Positions 24,993 through 37,347 of a stretch of 64,000 nt of DNA are shown in pieces. The DNA is taken from assembly GCA_951394405.1 (NCBI GenBank), contig OX596342.1, forward strand, positions 2,604,001 to 2,668,000, written 5' to 3'. Position 1 is the stretch's first letter; each line of letters starts with the position of its first letter. Origin of the DNA: Coprinellus micaceus (taxonomy: Eukaryota; Basidiomycota; Agaricomycetes; Agaricales; Psathyrellaceae). A model generated the notes under the pieces. It ran no database searches, was not told the DNA's origin, and saw only the letters and a program-made list of their open reading frames with translations. The position numbers and the translations under genes were made by a program.

Positions 24993-26197
24993 GTGTCAGA
25001 TGCCAGGAAACTCTCTCCCCGCCTCTGACTCCTGCGTCCATGTGCCGTGGTCAGTCACACGAACTTCCAATACCTTCGGGAGAGTGTCGTCTATCTTTAG
25101 CATCCTACCTTCACCCATAAAGCTCACCTTTCTCGAATACATCGCCGCCGAGACTTGCGCCGTTTGTACTCGTTGTTCCAAGCGTTGGCTATCCCCTGGA
25201 TCGGGCGGCTGGGAAGTGCCTCCACCGCCGCGTCCATTCAAGTAACCAGCGAACCAACTCTCCGTCGCGTGTCTGCTGGAACGGGAGAATGAGGCGCGGA
25301 TCGGCCTTCAACCCAGGTCATGTCGCAACAGGTCGAATGAGTGCGGGGCGAAGGATGAACTTCCAAGCGGAAATGATGGGGATGAAGGAGGAAGTGGGCT
25401 CGGTTAAGGGCTCGAAGGGAGACTGTTTGGAAGTCAGTGCTTGTAGACCCAGCGAAGTGCCCATTCGTAGCGGGTGAAGTTGAAGGGCGTCTATCATCGT
25501 ATCCCGACCCTTCAAGGAAGCAGACGAACGCATTCGGTTCCATGGGGCTTCGTGGCGCTCCACTAGTGTCGATCGGAACTTTGGTCTGGTGCCAGGTCTG
25601 CGGTAAGTTTCTGTCCTCATTCACACCTCGCTTTGTACCGTCTTTCTTCCCGTAATGCCAATAGCTGCGGCGCTTCAGACGTGACATTTAGTATCCCCCT
25701 CGTCTCCCCGTGATTTTGGGCGACGCCGGGGGCTCAACCTCGAGATAGCTCTATAGGCCTCTCCATAGTAATAATCGGTCGGTACACCAACCCCATCAAG
25801 CCCAGAACTCGAAACTCGGGCCCATAGATGCTGGTCAATCGACATAGGACAACCGCTCCGCCGACCAGGGTGGCTATACACAGCCCTCTCCTCCCCGTAA
25901 TTATCGCGAAGATTTGACGGTCTGGGACATCAACACGGTCGCCTTCGCAACTTGAACTTAGTATGAAATAACCGCTCTTCCCCGTTACGTGTGTGTGTGT
26001 CACTGAAGTCATTCGAACTCGATTGAGTTCTTTGCGGAGGGTTAACCCACGATTATTGGCGTTCTCATTCAAGTTTCTTTCCCTGGGCGACGACTCCCTC
26101 CGATGCTGAAGTTCTGGCGAGGGTCTTCACATCTGTTACTATTATCCCCCTCACCGACATTCATAGCTGTCCTTTTCCTGTTGGTAAACTCTTTCTG
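24993..26197. other. Intergenic, no gene seen
   Basis: Short frames on both strands, none spliceable into a convincing gene. This stretch could contain the right end of the Plavaka element, but no inverted repeat was seen. Confidence 0.35.
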
Positions 26198-27033
26198 ATG
26201 AGTCTCCCCAGTATTCACACCGTCTTCCCAAGTACGTCCGCCCACAGCCTCGCCACCATCACGCTAGCCTTGTTGACCAGCATTGCCGCTTCGGTAGTTC
26301 TTGGGCTAAGCCCACTTGAAAGGAAGGGCGTCGAAGAAACTGGCTTCTGCCCTCGATGCCGCGGTCAAGGTCAAGTCGGTGCGTACCTACCTCACGCTTG
26401 TCCGGGCCCCAGACCAAATCCATGAAACCATCTAGAGAGCGTGAGCGCCATCATGGCGAGTCCTTCGCAGAGTCCTCAGCGGCTCCTGAGAGTAAATCAC
26501 AGGGTAAGTGTCTCTCAGCTGTGGGTGTGGTGAGGCAACTAACAGACCGGCATGATCACCACTTTAATCCAGACATCGAGTTACGATCCTACGCGCAATG
26601 GGAGAACGTTAGTCCAACCTATTTGTGATTGCTGGCATCCTCTCTGCCCATTCTCGAAGGAGCCAGTCACTCATGGTCCGAAACGCGACTTGGTTTCCAC
26701 TGGTCATGCCATTGGCTCCCCACAACCAGAAAACTCTCGAGGCACTGTTCGTAGGAGACTTTTGGGACAACGAAGCGCACGCGCTGAGATTCCTCTCTGC
26801 GCTAATACCACATGTGAGTTCGTCTCTGGAAACTTTGAATCTTCCCAAATGCTAAATGATGCACCCAACAGCAGACCGCGATGGACGGCGTGACGAGCAA
26901 CGCGACGCCTGCGCCACCCTCCGTCCCCCCCGAAGTCCAATACGAGGACAGCGAGCCATCGCGGACTCAACTTCCCATCGTTTTTCACGCCCTTCGGGCA
27001 GGCAAGATAGAGACTCAAGGCGCCACTGCTTAA
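26198..27033 (+). CDS. Small membrane-anchored or secreted protein of unknown family, five exons
   Basis: Exons 26198-26374, 26413-26503, 26573-26607, 26667-26813 and 26872-27033; phases close exactly, 203 residues, stop TAA. Intron 1 is only 38 bases, so that junction is less sure. Residues about 15-38 (LATITLALLTSIAASVVLG) form one hydrophobic segment near the N-terminus. A CPRC motif and a basic, polar stretch follow. The best-conserved-looking part is NATWFPLVMPLAPHNQKTLE, then FVGDFWDNEAHALRFLSALIPH. I do not recognise the family. It could be a host gene or a passenger of the neighbouring DNA transposon. Confidence 0.5.
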
Positions 27034-28246
27034 CGCCCCTCGAGTGCCGCTCAATGGATGTGGGTTTGTCGTCCCTATCCCAGAATGACCTAGGTTCTAC
27101 TTCACAAGCACTGCGAGTTTCGATGCCTAAATCCCTTCGACAACTGGAACGGCGGTGTTTCACGGGTGACGAGGTTCGAGCCGCGGACTGCGTCCATTCT
27201 CCACTAGATGGAGCTGAGAGCGGCCATCCACTGCCCATACCTTCGCTGGTTCCAACCCTCACACCATCGTTTTCCACAGTTTCCGATCATGAAAAGGTGC
27301 CGTGTGTAATCGAGTCCACCCCCCGTTTCGATGCAGTCAGATCAGACCGTACAGATGTCATGCAGGATAGGGGGGTGGGACTTTCCTCACCAAAAACATT
27401 CTCCGGGATTCAGGAATTGGCCGCTCACTATCTTATCCCCCATACCCTGCCCCCTCCCCCCAACCTTCGAGCCCTGAGACCTCGAGTTGGGGAACCATAC
27501 CGTAAATGCGAAGGTCGTGTACGGTGCTACATCCGAACCTTCAGGGTGAGAGCGCTAGAGGGAGAATTCACCCCATCCAGTTGCTCATTCGGACAATATT
27601 AATGCTACTCCGCAACCGCAAATATCGCCGGGCGCTATGACTCTGGCGAACATCAGATATCAAGAGAATCAGAGGGGGTCATGCAGTTTCAAGGCATGCA
27701 GTTCCATTCATTCTCGGACAGCCTTCCATCAAATGATACCTTGAAATTTGGCGCCCATCAAGTTGGGCGCTAATTGGTAGTCGGTGATTGTAGGACGGTT
27801 CTCTACTTGAACTAAATTTGGATGTATGGCGACCGATGGTGTGCGACCGGAAATGAAATGAGCGACTGGCAGTGTTTGTTCTGATAGAAATACGGATTTA
27901 TGGCTGCGCTAGCGGAGATGAGCTCCCGAATCTCCCCCATCTGCGAGGTGATAATCGACGCTGTAACCAGACGTGGAATTCCGATACGCCGTAGGGGTAA
28001 TATTGCGCACAGCCCTCCGGAGCGCCAATATCGCAGCGATATCGGGGAGCACTCTCCGCTCGCTTAGAAATTATTCAGGTTGAGCGGTAACGTGATATTG
28101 GGAGGACTTTGACGCGTCCGAGTTTGGCCCAGGTGATGCGGTGCGCTTTCTGAAGTTTCCCCACAGATAAATACACTGTGGGTTTGCTGCATCCGAACCC
28201 AGGATCCTCCCGCACCCCTTGTTCTTAGCATTACCCAAACCTTAGC
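27034..28246. other. Intergenic, no gene seen
   Basis: A long plus-strand open frame extends across 26856-27602 out of frame with the gene before it. It has no supporting motif and is paralleled by a frame on the other strand. I do not call it a gene. No repeat recognised. Confidence 0.35.
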
Positions 28247-29592
28247 ATGAGCGCACGTCCCCCGAAGAGACAGACTCCTGATCTGAGGGTGCTCCTGTCT
28301 CATTTCCTGCGTCAAGTGGAAAATTTCCACGTCCACACCCCCACCCGTTCCCCGCTACCTCTTTATTACGACTCGACGACCGAGTCTCTGAAGGAGTACG
28401 CCTGGTGTGTAGCGCCTCGGGGCAATCCATCGTCTCATTCACACTTCGCGAACCTTACTCATTCGTTATATCGTACTAGGCCATGTGATCCAGCGACCCG
28501 GAAGCGCGTTCCACCGTCGGAGCTCAAAGCGTTTCGTCGGACCCACAGGCTTCTGGGGCCCTCTTGTCTGTGCGCCTTCCTCGATAAAAGTGCCTACACA
28601 GAAGCCCGAATCGGCGTCGTGGAAACGGTGGACGGCTATCGCAGTCAAGATCGCTTCAATCTACACGGTGAATACGTCGCCATTTGTGCGACACAACGAT
28701 GCGGATACTATCGTGAGTGCAGATCCTCAGGGCCCTCCTCTCGTACGTTGCGCTCTGCAAAAGATTAACTTCACCGTGCAGTGTGTCTCGAAAGGTTTTA
28801 CCCATTGAATGGGTTGAAGCTGAAAGTGTGTTTCAAGAGAGGTCCGTCTTAGTCTGTCAGGGAATCGTGAAATACTGTGACCACTGATATTTCGAATACC
28901 AGGAACTCCCCTTCCCGCCCAGGACCTTGCCCAGATCGCATTGGCTGAGAGGTCATACCGCGCAGGAGAGGGCCTGTTCCAGGTCATGCCTGCTCAGACT
29001 ATCAGGGGGAAGGGAGCTCGTAAGTCTTTCTCCATCCCTATTTCATACAATTTTCAATGTATTCAACCTTCGGCGTTATCCAGGTCTCCCACAAATCTGC
29101 CCGCATGAGCCGCGAAGGCTACGTCTCAAACGGATCGAAGGGTTCACGCACGGCATCCGGGAGGCAGAATTCTGGAGTATGTTTGTACAGTGCATGGCTT
29201 GCAAATTGGTCATGTTTCGAGAAGGTGCGATGCATCACACATGCTATCCGCCTCCCAATGCAAACTCGAAGAGGGAAAGGGATTATCCAACCCTTACACC
29301 CACTCGAAGGGTGCGGGCGAGACTCACAATGGTCGTCGGGGATTCCCCCGAAATCCCCGTACTCCACTCTTTGAGGGGATCCCCAGTCCCAACCGAGGTC
29401 GATGAAACAGCGTATGACCATCTGCCTGAAACGGAGGAGGAGGAGGAGGAGGAGGAAGTCGATCCTTCTGATTCTGATGACACTGAAGTCATTCCCCCAT
29501 CGGACGTGGTCGAAGCACCCGAATCGAGCGATGACGAATTGCCCTCTATTCTACAAGTTCTAGATTCCGTTCCACGTACGTCTCGCAGGTGA
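28247..29592 (+). CDS. Cys/His-containing acidic-tailed protein of unknown family, four exons
   Basis: Exons 28247-28712, 28782-28841, 28903-29019 and 29084-29592; all three introns (61-69 bases) are phase 1 and the model closes at 383 residues. The N-terminal half is basic to neutral with paired cysteines (SCLCAFLDKSA, then CATQRCGYYLCLERF). The last exon has a possible metal site, CMACKLVMFREGAMHHTC (C-x2-C, HH-x2-C). The C-terminal 60 residues are strongly acidic with a run of eight Glu from a GGA repeat, then DPSDSDD. No signal peptide or membrane helix is visible. A nucleic-acid-associated or chromatin role would fit this composition, but that is inference; I do not recognise the family. 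It lies 3.3 kb downstream of the Plavaka transposase on the same strand. Confidence 0.6.
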
Positions 29593-32226
29593 TTAATTTC
29601 CTATCCTAAGAATACGGTTCCAGGTGCCTCCCTTTCGGACGAGAACGGACACAAGTTGGTAGCAACAGGTAGTAACGTTTATTTAGTTGGACTTTATAGC
29701 CTAGCGACCTTGGACTTTCCTTTTATGTCAGGCTTGTAAGGATACTCCGGACAATTTATTTATCGTCACGTCTCCATATATATTTGATGAATGCATGCGC
29801 AAAATGAGATGCACACTGCCATATGGGGTGGGCGCCTATGCTCGTGTTCGGCCATCAGCTGAGGGTAAAATTTGAGCTCCGAAGGTGGGCGAGTGGTATA
29901 TATGTCACCCGTCACAACCCACTCGTCACAGCCCATGAAAACCTCTGCTTCCATACCGTTTCTCGTTCGCTTGGTGGGGTTTGCGTCTTTCGCCGACGGA
30001 GGCCTCCGCCCGATCGCGTTCACCGAGGCTCTGATCTCTTGCGTCGTGTGGAGTCCAACTCTTGCATGGTGAGCCCTTCCCTCTCATGTGCATCTCCAAG
30101 TTGGGTAACTTTGAAACACACCGCATGAGTGTACCACGCGCTCGAAAGGCTCGGAATTCAAGGTTGGGACGACAATTGTGCGTTTCTCCTCACTCTATTT
30201 CAATTAGTATTCCTTCGTCTCGAGTTGAGCTGACCCCCACCTGAAAGGTGTATTCTCGCGACGCCCTAGACGACCTTTACTACCATCTGCATTAGGGTAA
30301 CCACCAACCACAACGGAACTTCCGCCTCTTTCGACGTCTCGAGTACCAACCCCAACGCTTCGCTTCACTGCAGCTCCCTCAGCATTGTGTGTCTTTGAGA
30401 TGCAATTCAAGTTGGCCCTAACACCTAGGTTCTCGTGCAGACCGAGGTGATATATGCTGTGAGTACAGCGTCGCATGCCTCATTGTCTACGTCGGGATTC
30501 ACGAAGCTTGCAGGACCTTCCTACCTCTCATTCCCCAAAGCGCTGGGAGAACGTGTCCGCGCCGCACTCCGTGACACACTCGCATTCTGCCCTAGGACTC
30601 TGTCGTCCCCCCACCGTGGTTTTGTAAGCTCAGAATAACAGAAGGCAGCACATTCCACTGATCAAGGGTTTACGAAGTGACTAAGGACCTTGCCCGATTC
30701 GCTCATTCCCACCATACCCTACTACGTATCGACATCCCGTTGGCGTTTATCTCATCGTTCCCCCTTACCTCGGTCGTAGCCTTCTGTGGGTTGGGTCTAG
30801 AATAAGTAGGTTTCTCATCTGTGTTCGCCGATTGGAACCAGCGCTAACGCGCGCGTCGCAGTCCGTCACCACACTGCCAGGGAACCGTTGTGTTGCCGCT
30901 CTCTGTGGAAGGGCTTTGCATTGGCTTTGTCGGCGTACCGGCTTTGGTGTGTCGTTGAGGTTATTCTCGACCGATGGGACTAACTTTATTGAGTGGTCAG
31001 CCCACTTCGAGGACGCCCGCCTTTCAGGCCCGCTTCACTACCCGGGTTTGTAATCGGGAGGCCGTTCGTAATCATCTCGATTCTTATAGTAAGCATCACA
31101 GTGCCCCGTCCCGACGCATGATTATATCGCCCTGGTCCAGCGCTTCCTACCTCATACTCTCCCCCCAATTTGGGTCATAGCTCGGTTGCCATTATCCGAC
31201 ACGGCCTGGACGCAAGGGCAGTCAGATGGCACGATAAGCGATTTGTATATACAGCCGTTGCTAGTAGATTGATCCCTAAATAATGCATTGAATACCGGTT
31301 TTTGTCCAGGGTATTCTCTGTGGATGTCCATTGATGAGCCAGCCTGAAATGACCCGTATGTATGTATGCATGTATAAGTTCTAAGGTCGGGCGTCTCTGA
31401 TGCCGAACCCCTCATCGCCTATGCGAAGCACCCTGCTAACTTCCGGCTGACTCGGGACCGCGCGTGACGAGGGGCGACTGTCCCGTCCGACCAGAATAGC
31501 GCATGTTCAGTGACCGGGCATCACACAAGGCCCCATTAAGGGGTACACCGTGTCGACTCTTTCCCTCGGAGCTCTTCGCACTGCAAGAAAAGGCGGATGA
31601 CTGAGGTGTACATTGGTCGCTCATTCAGACAGACATTTCGCGTGTGTCCGAGAACAAAGGAAATCCTACCCATGCAACTGTGGACACGATGCCACATCGA
31701 TGTAGCCCCTGATACATGTGATTTTTATTGCAGTGTTACCTTCCCAGTTGAAGACGTGTTGGCCATATAAGCAACGGTGGTATGAGTTCTCGCAAATGGG
31801 GAACCGCCAGAAGGCAGGTAGAATGTGCGCAGGCAGCGGCGGCGAAACAGGACGGCCGGGCGTTAGACTACTGGCGACGCCTTCCGTCTGTTCCGAGTCG
31901 GGCCATGCAGATATGACCTAATCAGATCGTTCTCGCCTGTGCGATGCTATGCCAGGTTCAGTGTTGACGGATTGTGCTCGACTCTCGAGGTCTGCCAGGG
32001 TGCTACCAGACGTACCAGACGTATCAGTCTGATATGCCTGATAAGGAGATCAATTCAAAAGGAACGCTGAAACCCCCTTAACCAGATAAGATGAACTTGA
32101 CATAGATCGCTTGCGCGCTGCCAAAGTGGCACGGACCTGAGACCGGAGCCCTATGGCATGCCCACCTGACGGTACGGAAATCGTCAGTTTAAATGGTAGG
32201 TTCCACAAAGTCAACTTTGAGGTACA
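29593..32226. other. Intergenic, no gene seen
   Basis: Gene-poor. A short GTAT/GCAT microsatellite-like run lies near 31360-31380, and TACCAGACG occurs twice in tandem near 32005. No coding chain could be built. Confidence 0.4.
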
Positions 32227-32396
32227 GATCCTCGAGGAGTGACGGCACCACATCTGTTGACCGCATTTCCACCGTGGGGGAACGCGTCGACTCCATCATG
32301 TAACGTGCCAAGCACGTTACTGCGCTGCATAACCCCTCGCTCCGGGTAGGCATCCTTTCTTTCCTTTGCGCCGTCACAACGAGATAGAATTCGCTG
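32227..32396. repeat. Dispersed repeat R2, copy 2
   Basis: Shares ordered blocks with 9192-9412. Here the palindrome is better preserved: GTAACGTGC, a three-base loop, GCACGTTAC (outer arms 32300-32307 and 32313-32320). Same orientation as copy 1. Confidence 0.65.
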
Positions 32397-33668
32397 AATG
32401 ATATCCACGTCGCGCAAGAGATCTTCGAGGGCAGGTTAGCACAGGGCAGACAGGAAATTTTTCATTACCCATTGTTTGGCAGCCCGGCCACCGTGACAGA
32501 GCAGCCAGGGACGCTTGCGCCTACAGTCTGTAAAATCAACGTTCACCAGAGTCCAGAATTCAAGCGTACTGCGGAGCATCTGGCTCTTGGGTTCGGGGTG
32601 TCCCGTGTATCAATGTGAGCTGACCTTCGTCTCGGAAACGAATGCGCAAGAAATGCCAGGGCCGGGGTTCAACGAGTCTGTACTATAGACCCTCGGAAAC
32701 CTACAACCACACAGCCAAAGCCCAGGATACTAAGCCGGCATGGCCCAATTCTGAACGCCGGCCCCCGTGATCGACGGGGAGCGCACTGTGCACACAAGCC
32801 CCCAGTCCAACTCAGGGCGATTGCCCAGGCAGCCAACCCGGATGTCCATCCCTGAGAAGACAACGGTTGTCCCTCCCAGTGTCCCTTCGTCCCTTGGACG
32901 ACTCCCGAATCTGGTGACGGTGCCTGGGTCGGGATCGACGAAACGCAATGCCAGTGAGTGACCCTCACAGTGCATACATACTGCGGCTGTCGGGAATGTG
33001 GGTTTGAGGTAAGCGCAAGCAATAGAAGCGGGAGTATATCGTGAACGGATAGGGCTTGTGGAAAGCATGGACGTTAACCCCCTCAAGCATGCCGAGACTC
33101 TGGGATCCTGCGGATAGGATTTCCAACGACCACCCAAGCCCCACACCAATTCCGGGGAATGAGGTGGAATGCCTTGCTTGCCACGGGATGGCCAGTACTG
33201 CCAAAGCGCAATTGACCCACTTTGAGTATTAGGGCCCATCTTTGAGGCCGCACTCTCTCTTTGAACAACAGCAGCATCTCAAGCGTCCCCCACAGGTCGT
33301 GCAATCCTGAGGGTAACGCGGACAGGCACCGAAGACCGGAGCTTGAAACCATGCTCCTGGAAATGAGAGTAACACTTGGGCTCTGCCTACCGATTGACGG
33401 CAGACTAGCGTCTATTGGTGCCCAGACACCCGCTGTCGGAAATTACATGAGGTCAAGAAGTTCACAGGAGGACACCCGTGGCTATGGGAATTGGACATGC
33501 TTCGCAACGTGAGTCTTCAACGGAAGGCGACCTCCACCAGGTATACCAGGTATACCTGCAATTACAAGGCCATATCTACCTGCCAATCTGAATGATAACG
33601 ATTTTACGTCTGGTGAGGATTATAACAACTGATACATATCTTGTCACGTAGCCCTTGTCCAGGTGATG
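32397..33668. other. Intergenic, no gene seen
   Basis: No gene recognised. A small direct repeat (CCAGGTATA twice) lies near 33537. Confidence 0.4.
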
Positions 33669-33860
33669 GATGGGCGTCGATATCAAAGCCTGAATTGGGT
33701 TGTACGTACGCGCCACGTTTCTGCGAACTGAATAAAACCCATACACGCGCACACAACCTGAAATGGTGGTTCACCTGAAATAGGGGCTTATGATAGGCGC
33801 CCGTCGCGTCACCATGGTCACCCAAATATTTGGCTGTATTAGGGTAGCAGGAGTCCATCA
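33669..33860. repeat. Dispersed repeat R1, copy 1
   Basis: Nearly identical by eye to 37175-37347 across the whole length (start GATGGGCGTCGATATCAAAG, end GCAGGAGTCCA). The differences are a few substitutions and an extra 18-base partial duplication (ACCTGAAAT...CACCTGAAAT) in this copy. Non-coding; element class unknown. Confidence 0.85.
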
Positions 33861-34962
33861 GGCTCTGTGAGGTCCCTCTTGGCCAACTGCAGTGGGTCCT
33901 CCAGTCTCTCACCTCGAACGATTTCGTCAGGTTTGAATGGGTGCGGAGGCCGACCATCGGCGAATCGTCCGAGTCTACGGCGTGAGCGTGGATATAGGTT
34001 TGAACGGGGTCGCTGGTCCTGGATGCCTCTGAACAGCTCTGAACGCGACGTTGCCTCTATGAGTCATTCTCTTCGCCCTTCTGTTTTCGGATCCCCGGCA
34101 TTACAATCAAGCATGCTGAAGATTCGGTTTGTCTTGAATGATGAATCCTGGCCCCAAACACGGATGAACTGCGACGAGGATCTTGAGGGGAGACTATTAG
34201 CTTTCATACGAGCTCGTTGTGTTCACCGGCAAGCACCAACGGCCTTGTGTGCACAACAACGGGCTCCAATTCCTGGTCTCGGGGGGGATGGTGGTAGGAG
34301 GACAAGGTTTGCCGGCCGGTTGTTGCCGGGTACGCGCAGATTGGGCGACGCTCCAATATATACCTATTCTATCCCCCTCCGGGTTGCACGGAGAAATAGA
34401 CGCTTGACAAGTTGGAGGTCTCAGAGATCCTCACTGAGCATTGACAGGGTTCAGTGATACTCTCTCATGCTATGGGTGCATTATGGGCTGCGACCATCCC
34501 TCGTTGAGGGAGCACACTGAAGTGCCCCGGAGGGGCCACTCGCTGAGGGGAGCTGGTTAGGGCGGAATGGTTGTGGATAGACCTAGCTACCTACAGACAT
34601 CGGGAGGTACGTAATATAGTCCGCAACCCGTGCCCAGCGCGTGTTGACCTCGTGTTTGTGCCTCATGTGTTTATCGCAACGAGTAGTGCCCAAAGGCACT
34701 ACTCCAACACATGTAAGGCCGCTGGCTTACCATGGTTCCCCTAACATGCGTGTATAGCTGTGCTTTGTTTCTTTTATGGTGTAACGGCTAGCGGGCACAG
34801 CGCGAGCCTCCTTACAACACGCTCTGAATGACCGTACCGCCAATTCCTCATATTGTTTAAATTCATCTCTTTCCCATAGCTAATCCTCCAAACCTGTATC
34901 CCTGGAAGCATGACAAACACATTTAAATCCAATAAACGCGGGATCTGTAAAAATTCTCATAC
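33861..34962. other. Intergenic, no gene seen
   Basis: No gene recognised. A faint resemblance to 37740-37870 (shared CTTGAATGATGA and GGTCCCTCTTGGCC blocks) hints that repeat R1 was once longer. Confidence 0.35.
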
Positions 34963-36957
34963 TCACCGAACGTAAAATGCGCTATATCGCGCCTTGAACC
35001 CCTCCTCTCTTCTCCCCACCAAGGCAAGTAAACGAACGTTAGATTTTGAATCATGTTGGAAGATGCTTTCCATCAAGCGTTCATCCTTTCCCAGGAAGTG
35101 GGATCCTCCATCCTTCCACCATAGTGCAAGTTGCTCGTATCGGCTCTCGCGAAAGTCATAGGAAGGCTTGGGCTCAGAGTCCGCTGATTGAGATAATGGT
35201 TGGAGGACGTCCTCAATGGGCAGAACCTTGAACGAGTCTTCAAGCCCCGTAAAATCGAATACAGGGATCGATTTCTTCGCCACTTCACCATCGCCTCCAG
35301 CTTTACCCGCGGCGTTGATCTCAACTGCGTGTCGCTCATACAGCCATTCCATGTACCGAATATGGAAGGCACGCGACCGATGGCTATACAGCGTTCCCGC
35401 TTGCTTCCGTTCTGCGAAGTCACGCGTCAGAGGGTTCGTAAATGACTCGAGAAGGTTGACTTCACGTGGGAAGTTAAAATGGTCGGTGGGAGGTGGGTAC
35501 GAACCAAAGTACTCCTGGCGTGCAGAGAGGCACTCGTTGCGATGCCGTTCGAGCCAGTCGATTTGTTGACAGGCGAATGAACAGTAGGTCATGGATGAGC
35601 AACGAGCGCACTGTTTTGTTCTTTCGTTCCGCCGTGCAGGGTCCGTGGCGCACTAAGTGACCCAACGACATGGTAAGCTACGCCTTCCGACGCTCGTAGT
35701 GGTATTCCAGGGTGGCATGACCGTGCTCACCGATACGTTGTCACAGGTGTTGGACCACCCTTTATCTTCTACACCCCTATACACCCGAACTCTGTCCTGC
35801 ACGGTCTTCCAGAAGGTCCTCCATAGCTCTCGGGAGTTGGGATAATCGAAGAGCTGGTCTAGAAAGGCTGCTTGGCCTTCATCCTCCCAAAGTTTCAAGA
35901 CGTCCAGAATTTGAGGAGACATTGTCCAGGGGCTGAAGCTCTCTAGTATATTCCCTCTCCCTACAGCTGACGAACGCCGTGCGTGCATCTCAAGGTATCC
36001 CCCAACCAAAAGGCCCCTGAAGTTTCGAACCACCACCCGATTTGGGCAGGGCTCGGGGGACCTGGAGTACATCGCGTGGGCGTACATATTGACGATCGGT
36101 TCAACCAGCTTGTCGTTCAACGTTCCTTGGTCGAGAAAATGTCGACTGAGTTGGTTGAACATCCCGGTGAAAGAGACCATGAACTTCCCGTCGTCGAAGA
36201 ACTGGCGCAGCCTATAGTCCTTATACAGGTAAATGGACTGCACGAATTTGAGCAGTTTGGCTGCATATCCATATATACCCTCGGGGCAACGGCTTGTGTC
36301 CATGGCGGCTTGGGTGACCTGGATTGCCCTCCTGGATGTCGCCTCTGCGAAGCGTCTGCCTAAATCGTGTAACATCACCTCCTCGACAAACGCAGCGCCG
36401 TCTCCACAACAGTCCTGGAACACCGCCATCAGCAGGTACAACGCAGGGCACATCTCTGGCACGACCCAGTCGATATAAAAAGTGTCGCCCTTCTTCCGGT
36501 CTTCTCGGCCTTGTGGAATCGTCCACAGGCGTATCAAGAGGTGCAGGTACGACTTCGTGTGGTTGAGCGCAGAGAATGGGCCACAGTCGTTGTCGGGGTC
36601 CGAAACCGAAATCTTGAATGGAATTTGAGCGTAAACGCCAAATGAGAACCCTTCTTCATGGGTTGCGACGTCATACGCCAGCCTAAAGTCGAGGCAGAAG
36701 TGTATCCAGCCCATGATTCCTTCTAACGAAGCAAGGACGAGAGGACGAGCATCTTTTGCGAGTGCAGGTTCAATGGGGCAGAATCCTACGATTCGATCGA
36801 GGAGGGAGAGAGACGCAGTCGCAGCTTGGACGCGTGGGTGGGCCTCGGCCTCTCGTCGGGTAGTCACTGAGTCGGGGATCTTCTCGAGTGTGAGGTGCTC
36901 TAGAGTCGCCTTTACGACGGACGCGGTGCATTTTCGTGCGTTGAAGTCCTGCACCAT
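34963..36957 (-). CDS. MYND zinc-finger protein, paralogue A
   Basis: Exons 36957-35731 and 35652-34963 (78-base intron, phase 0), 638 residues from the ATG at 36957. A long all-alpha-looking region comes first. The MYND finger follows at about residues 405-447: NTCDN, then CATDP...QCARCSSMTYCSFACQQIDWLERHRNEC. This gives the expected C-x2-C / YCS-x2-CQ / DW / H-x3-C pattern with the intron between the first and second cysteine groups. The C-terminal domain has YSHRSRAFHIRY. MYND fingers mediate protein-protein contact. An N-terminal extension (37144-37007, with RCRCSIVARDIGALKAF) aligns with the start of paralogue B but is one base out of frame here. So either the true start is internal, an intron is missed, or the gene is damaged. 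Paralogues B and C lie 5-20 kb away. Confidence 0.65.
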
Positions 36958-37144
36958 TCCCCAAATGTCGCGAGGGGAGCCTGCACGCAGGCCAGGAATG
37001 TAGTCCTCAAATCCGTTCGTCGAGCGCCCGTTCCACGTCTAGAAGAAACGCCTTTAGTGCCCCAATATCTCGTGCTACGATCGAGCAACGACATCGCCGG
37101 ATTGAACGCACTTGGTGGAAGTAAGACTCATCATGAGTGGCCAT
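36958..37144 (-). pseudogene. Frame-shifted N-terminal extension of MYND paralogue A
   Basis: From an ATG at 37144 the frame reads MATHDESYFHQ, then RCRCSIVARDIGALKAFLLDVERALDE and a TGA at 37007-37009. Shifting by one base gives GFEDYIPGLRAGSPRDIWG, which runs directly into the main frame. The first part matches the paralogue B sequence LARCQIVAKAREGSTEHIRE. No intron of plausible size restores the frame. Confidence 0.45.
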
Positions 37145-37174
37145 GCCGCGTTTGAGCGCTCGATATGAGTTGGA

Positions 37175-37347
37175 GATGGGCGTCGATATCAAAGCCTGAA
37201 TTGGGTTGTACGTACGCGCCACGTTTCTGCGAACTGAATGAAACCTATACACGCGCACACAACCCGAAATAGGGGCTTGCGATAGGCGCCCATCGCGTCA
37301 CCATGGTGCCCAAATGTTTGGCTGTATTAGGATCGCAGGAGTCCACC
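37175..37347. repeat. Dispersed repeat R1, copy 2
   Basis: Second copy of 33669-33860. It ends 30 bases upstream of the possible 5' ATG of MYND paralogue A, so it occupies that gene's promoter region. Confidence 0.85.

Noticed and set aside
19200..26100. Terminal inverted repeats of the Plavaka element
   Set aside because: Visual comparison of about 1 kb on each side gave no convincing inverted match or CACTA-type ends; a computed search over a wider range would be needed to settle it.
27165..27185. GGTTCGAGCC resembling a tRNA B box
   Set aside because: No matching A box, acceptor stem or anticodon arm could be drawn around it. No tRNA or rRNA gene was identified anywhere in the window.
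26856..27602. 248-codon plus-strand ORF
   Set aside because: It overlaps the last exon of the 26198-27033 gene in a different frame and is paralleled by an ORF on the other strand; composition is not protein-like.
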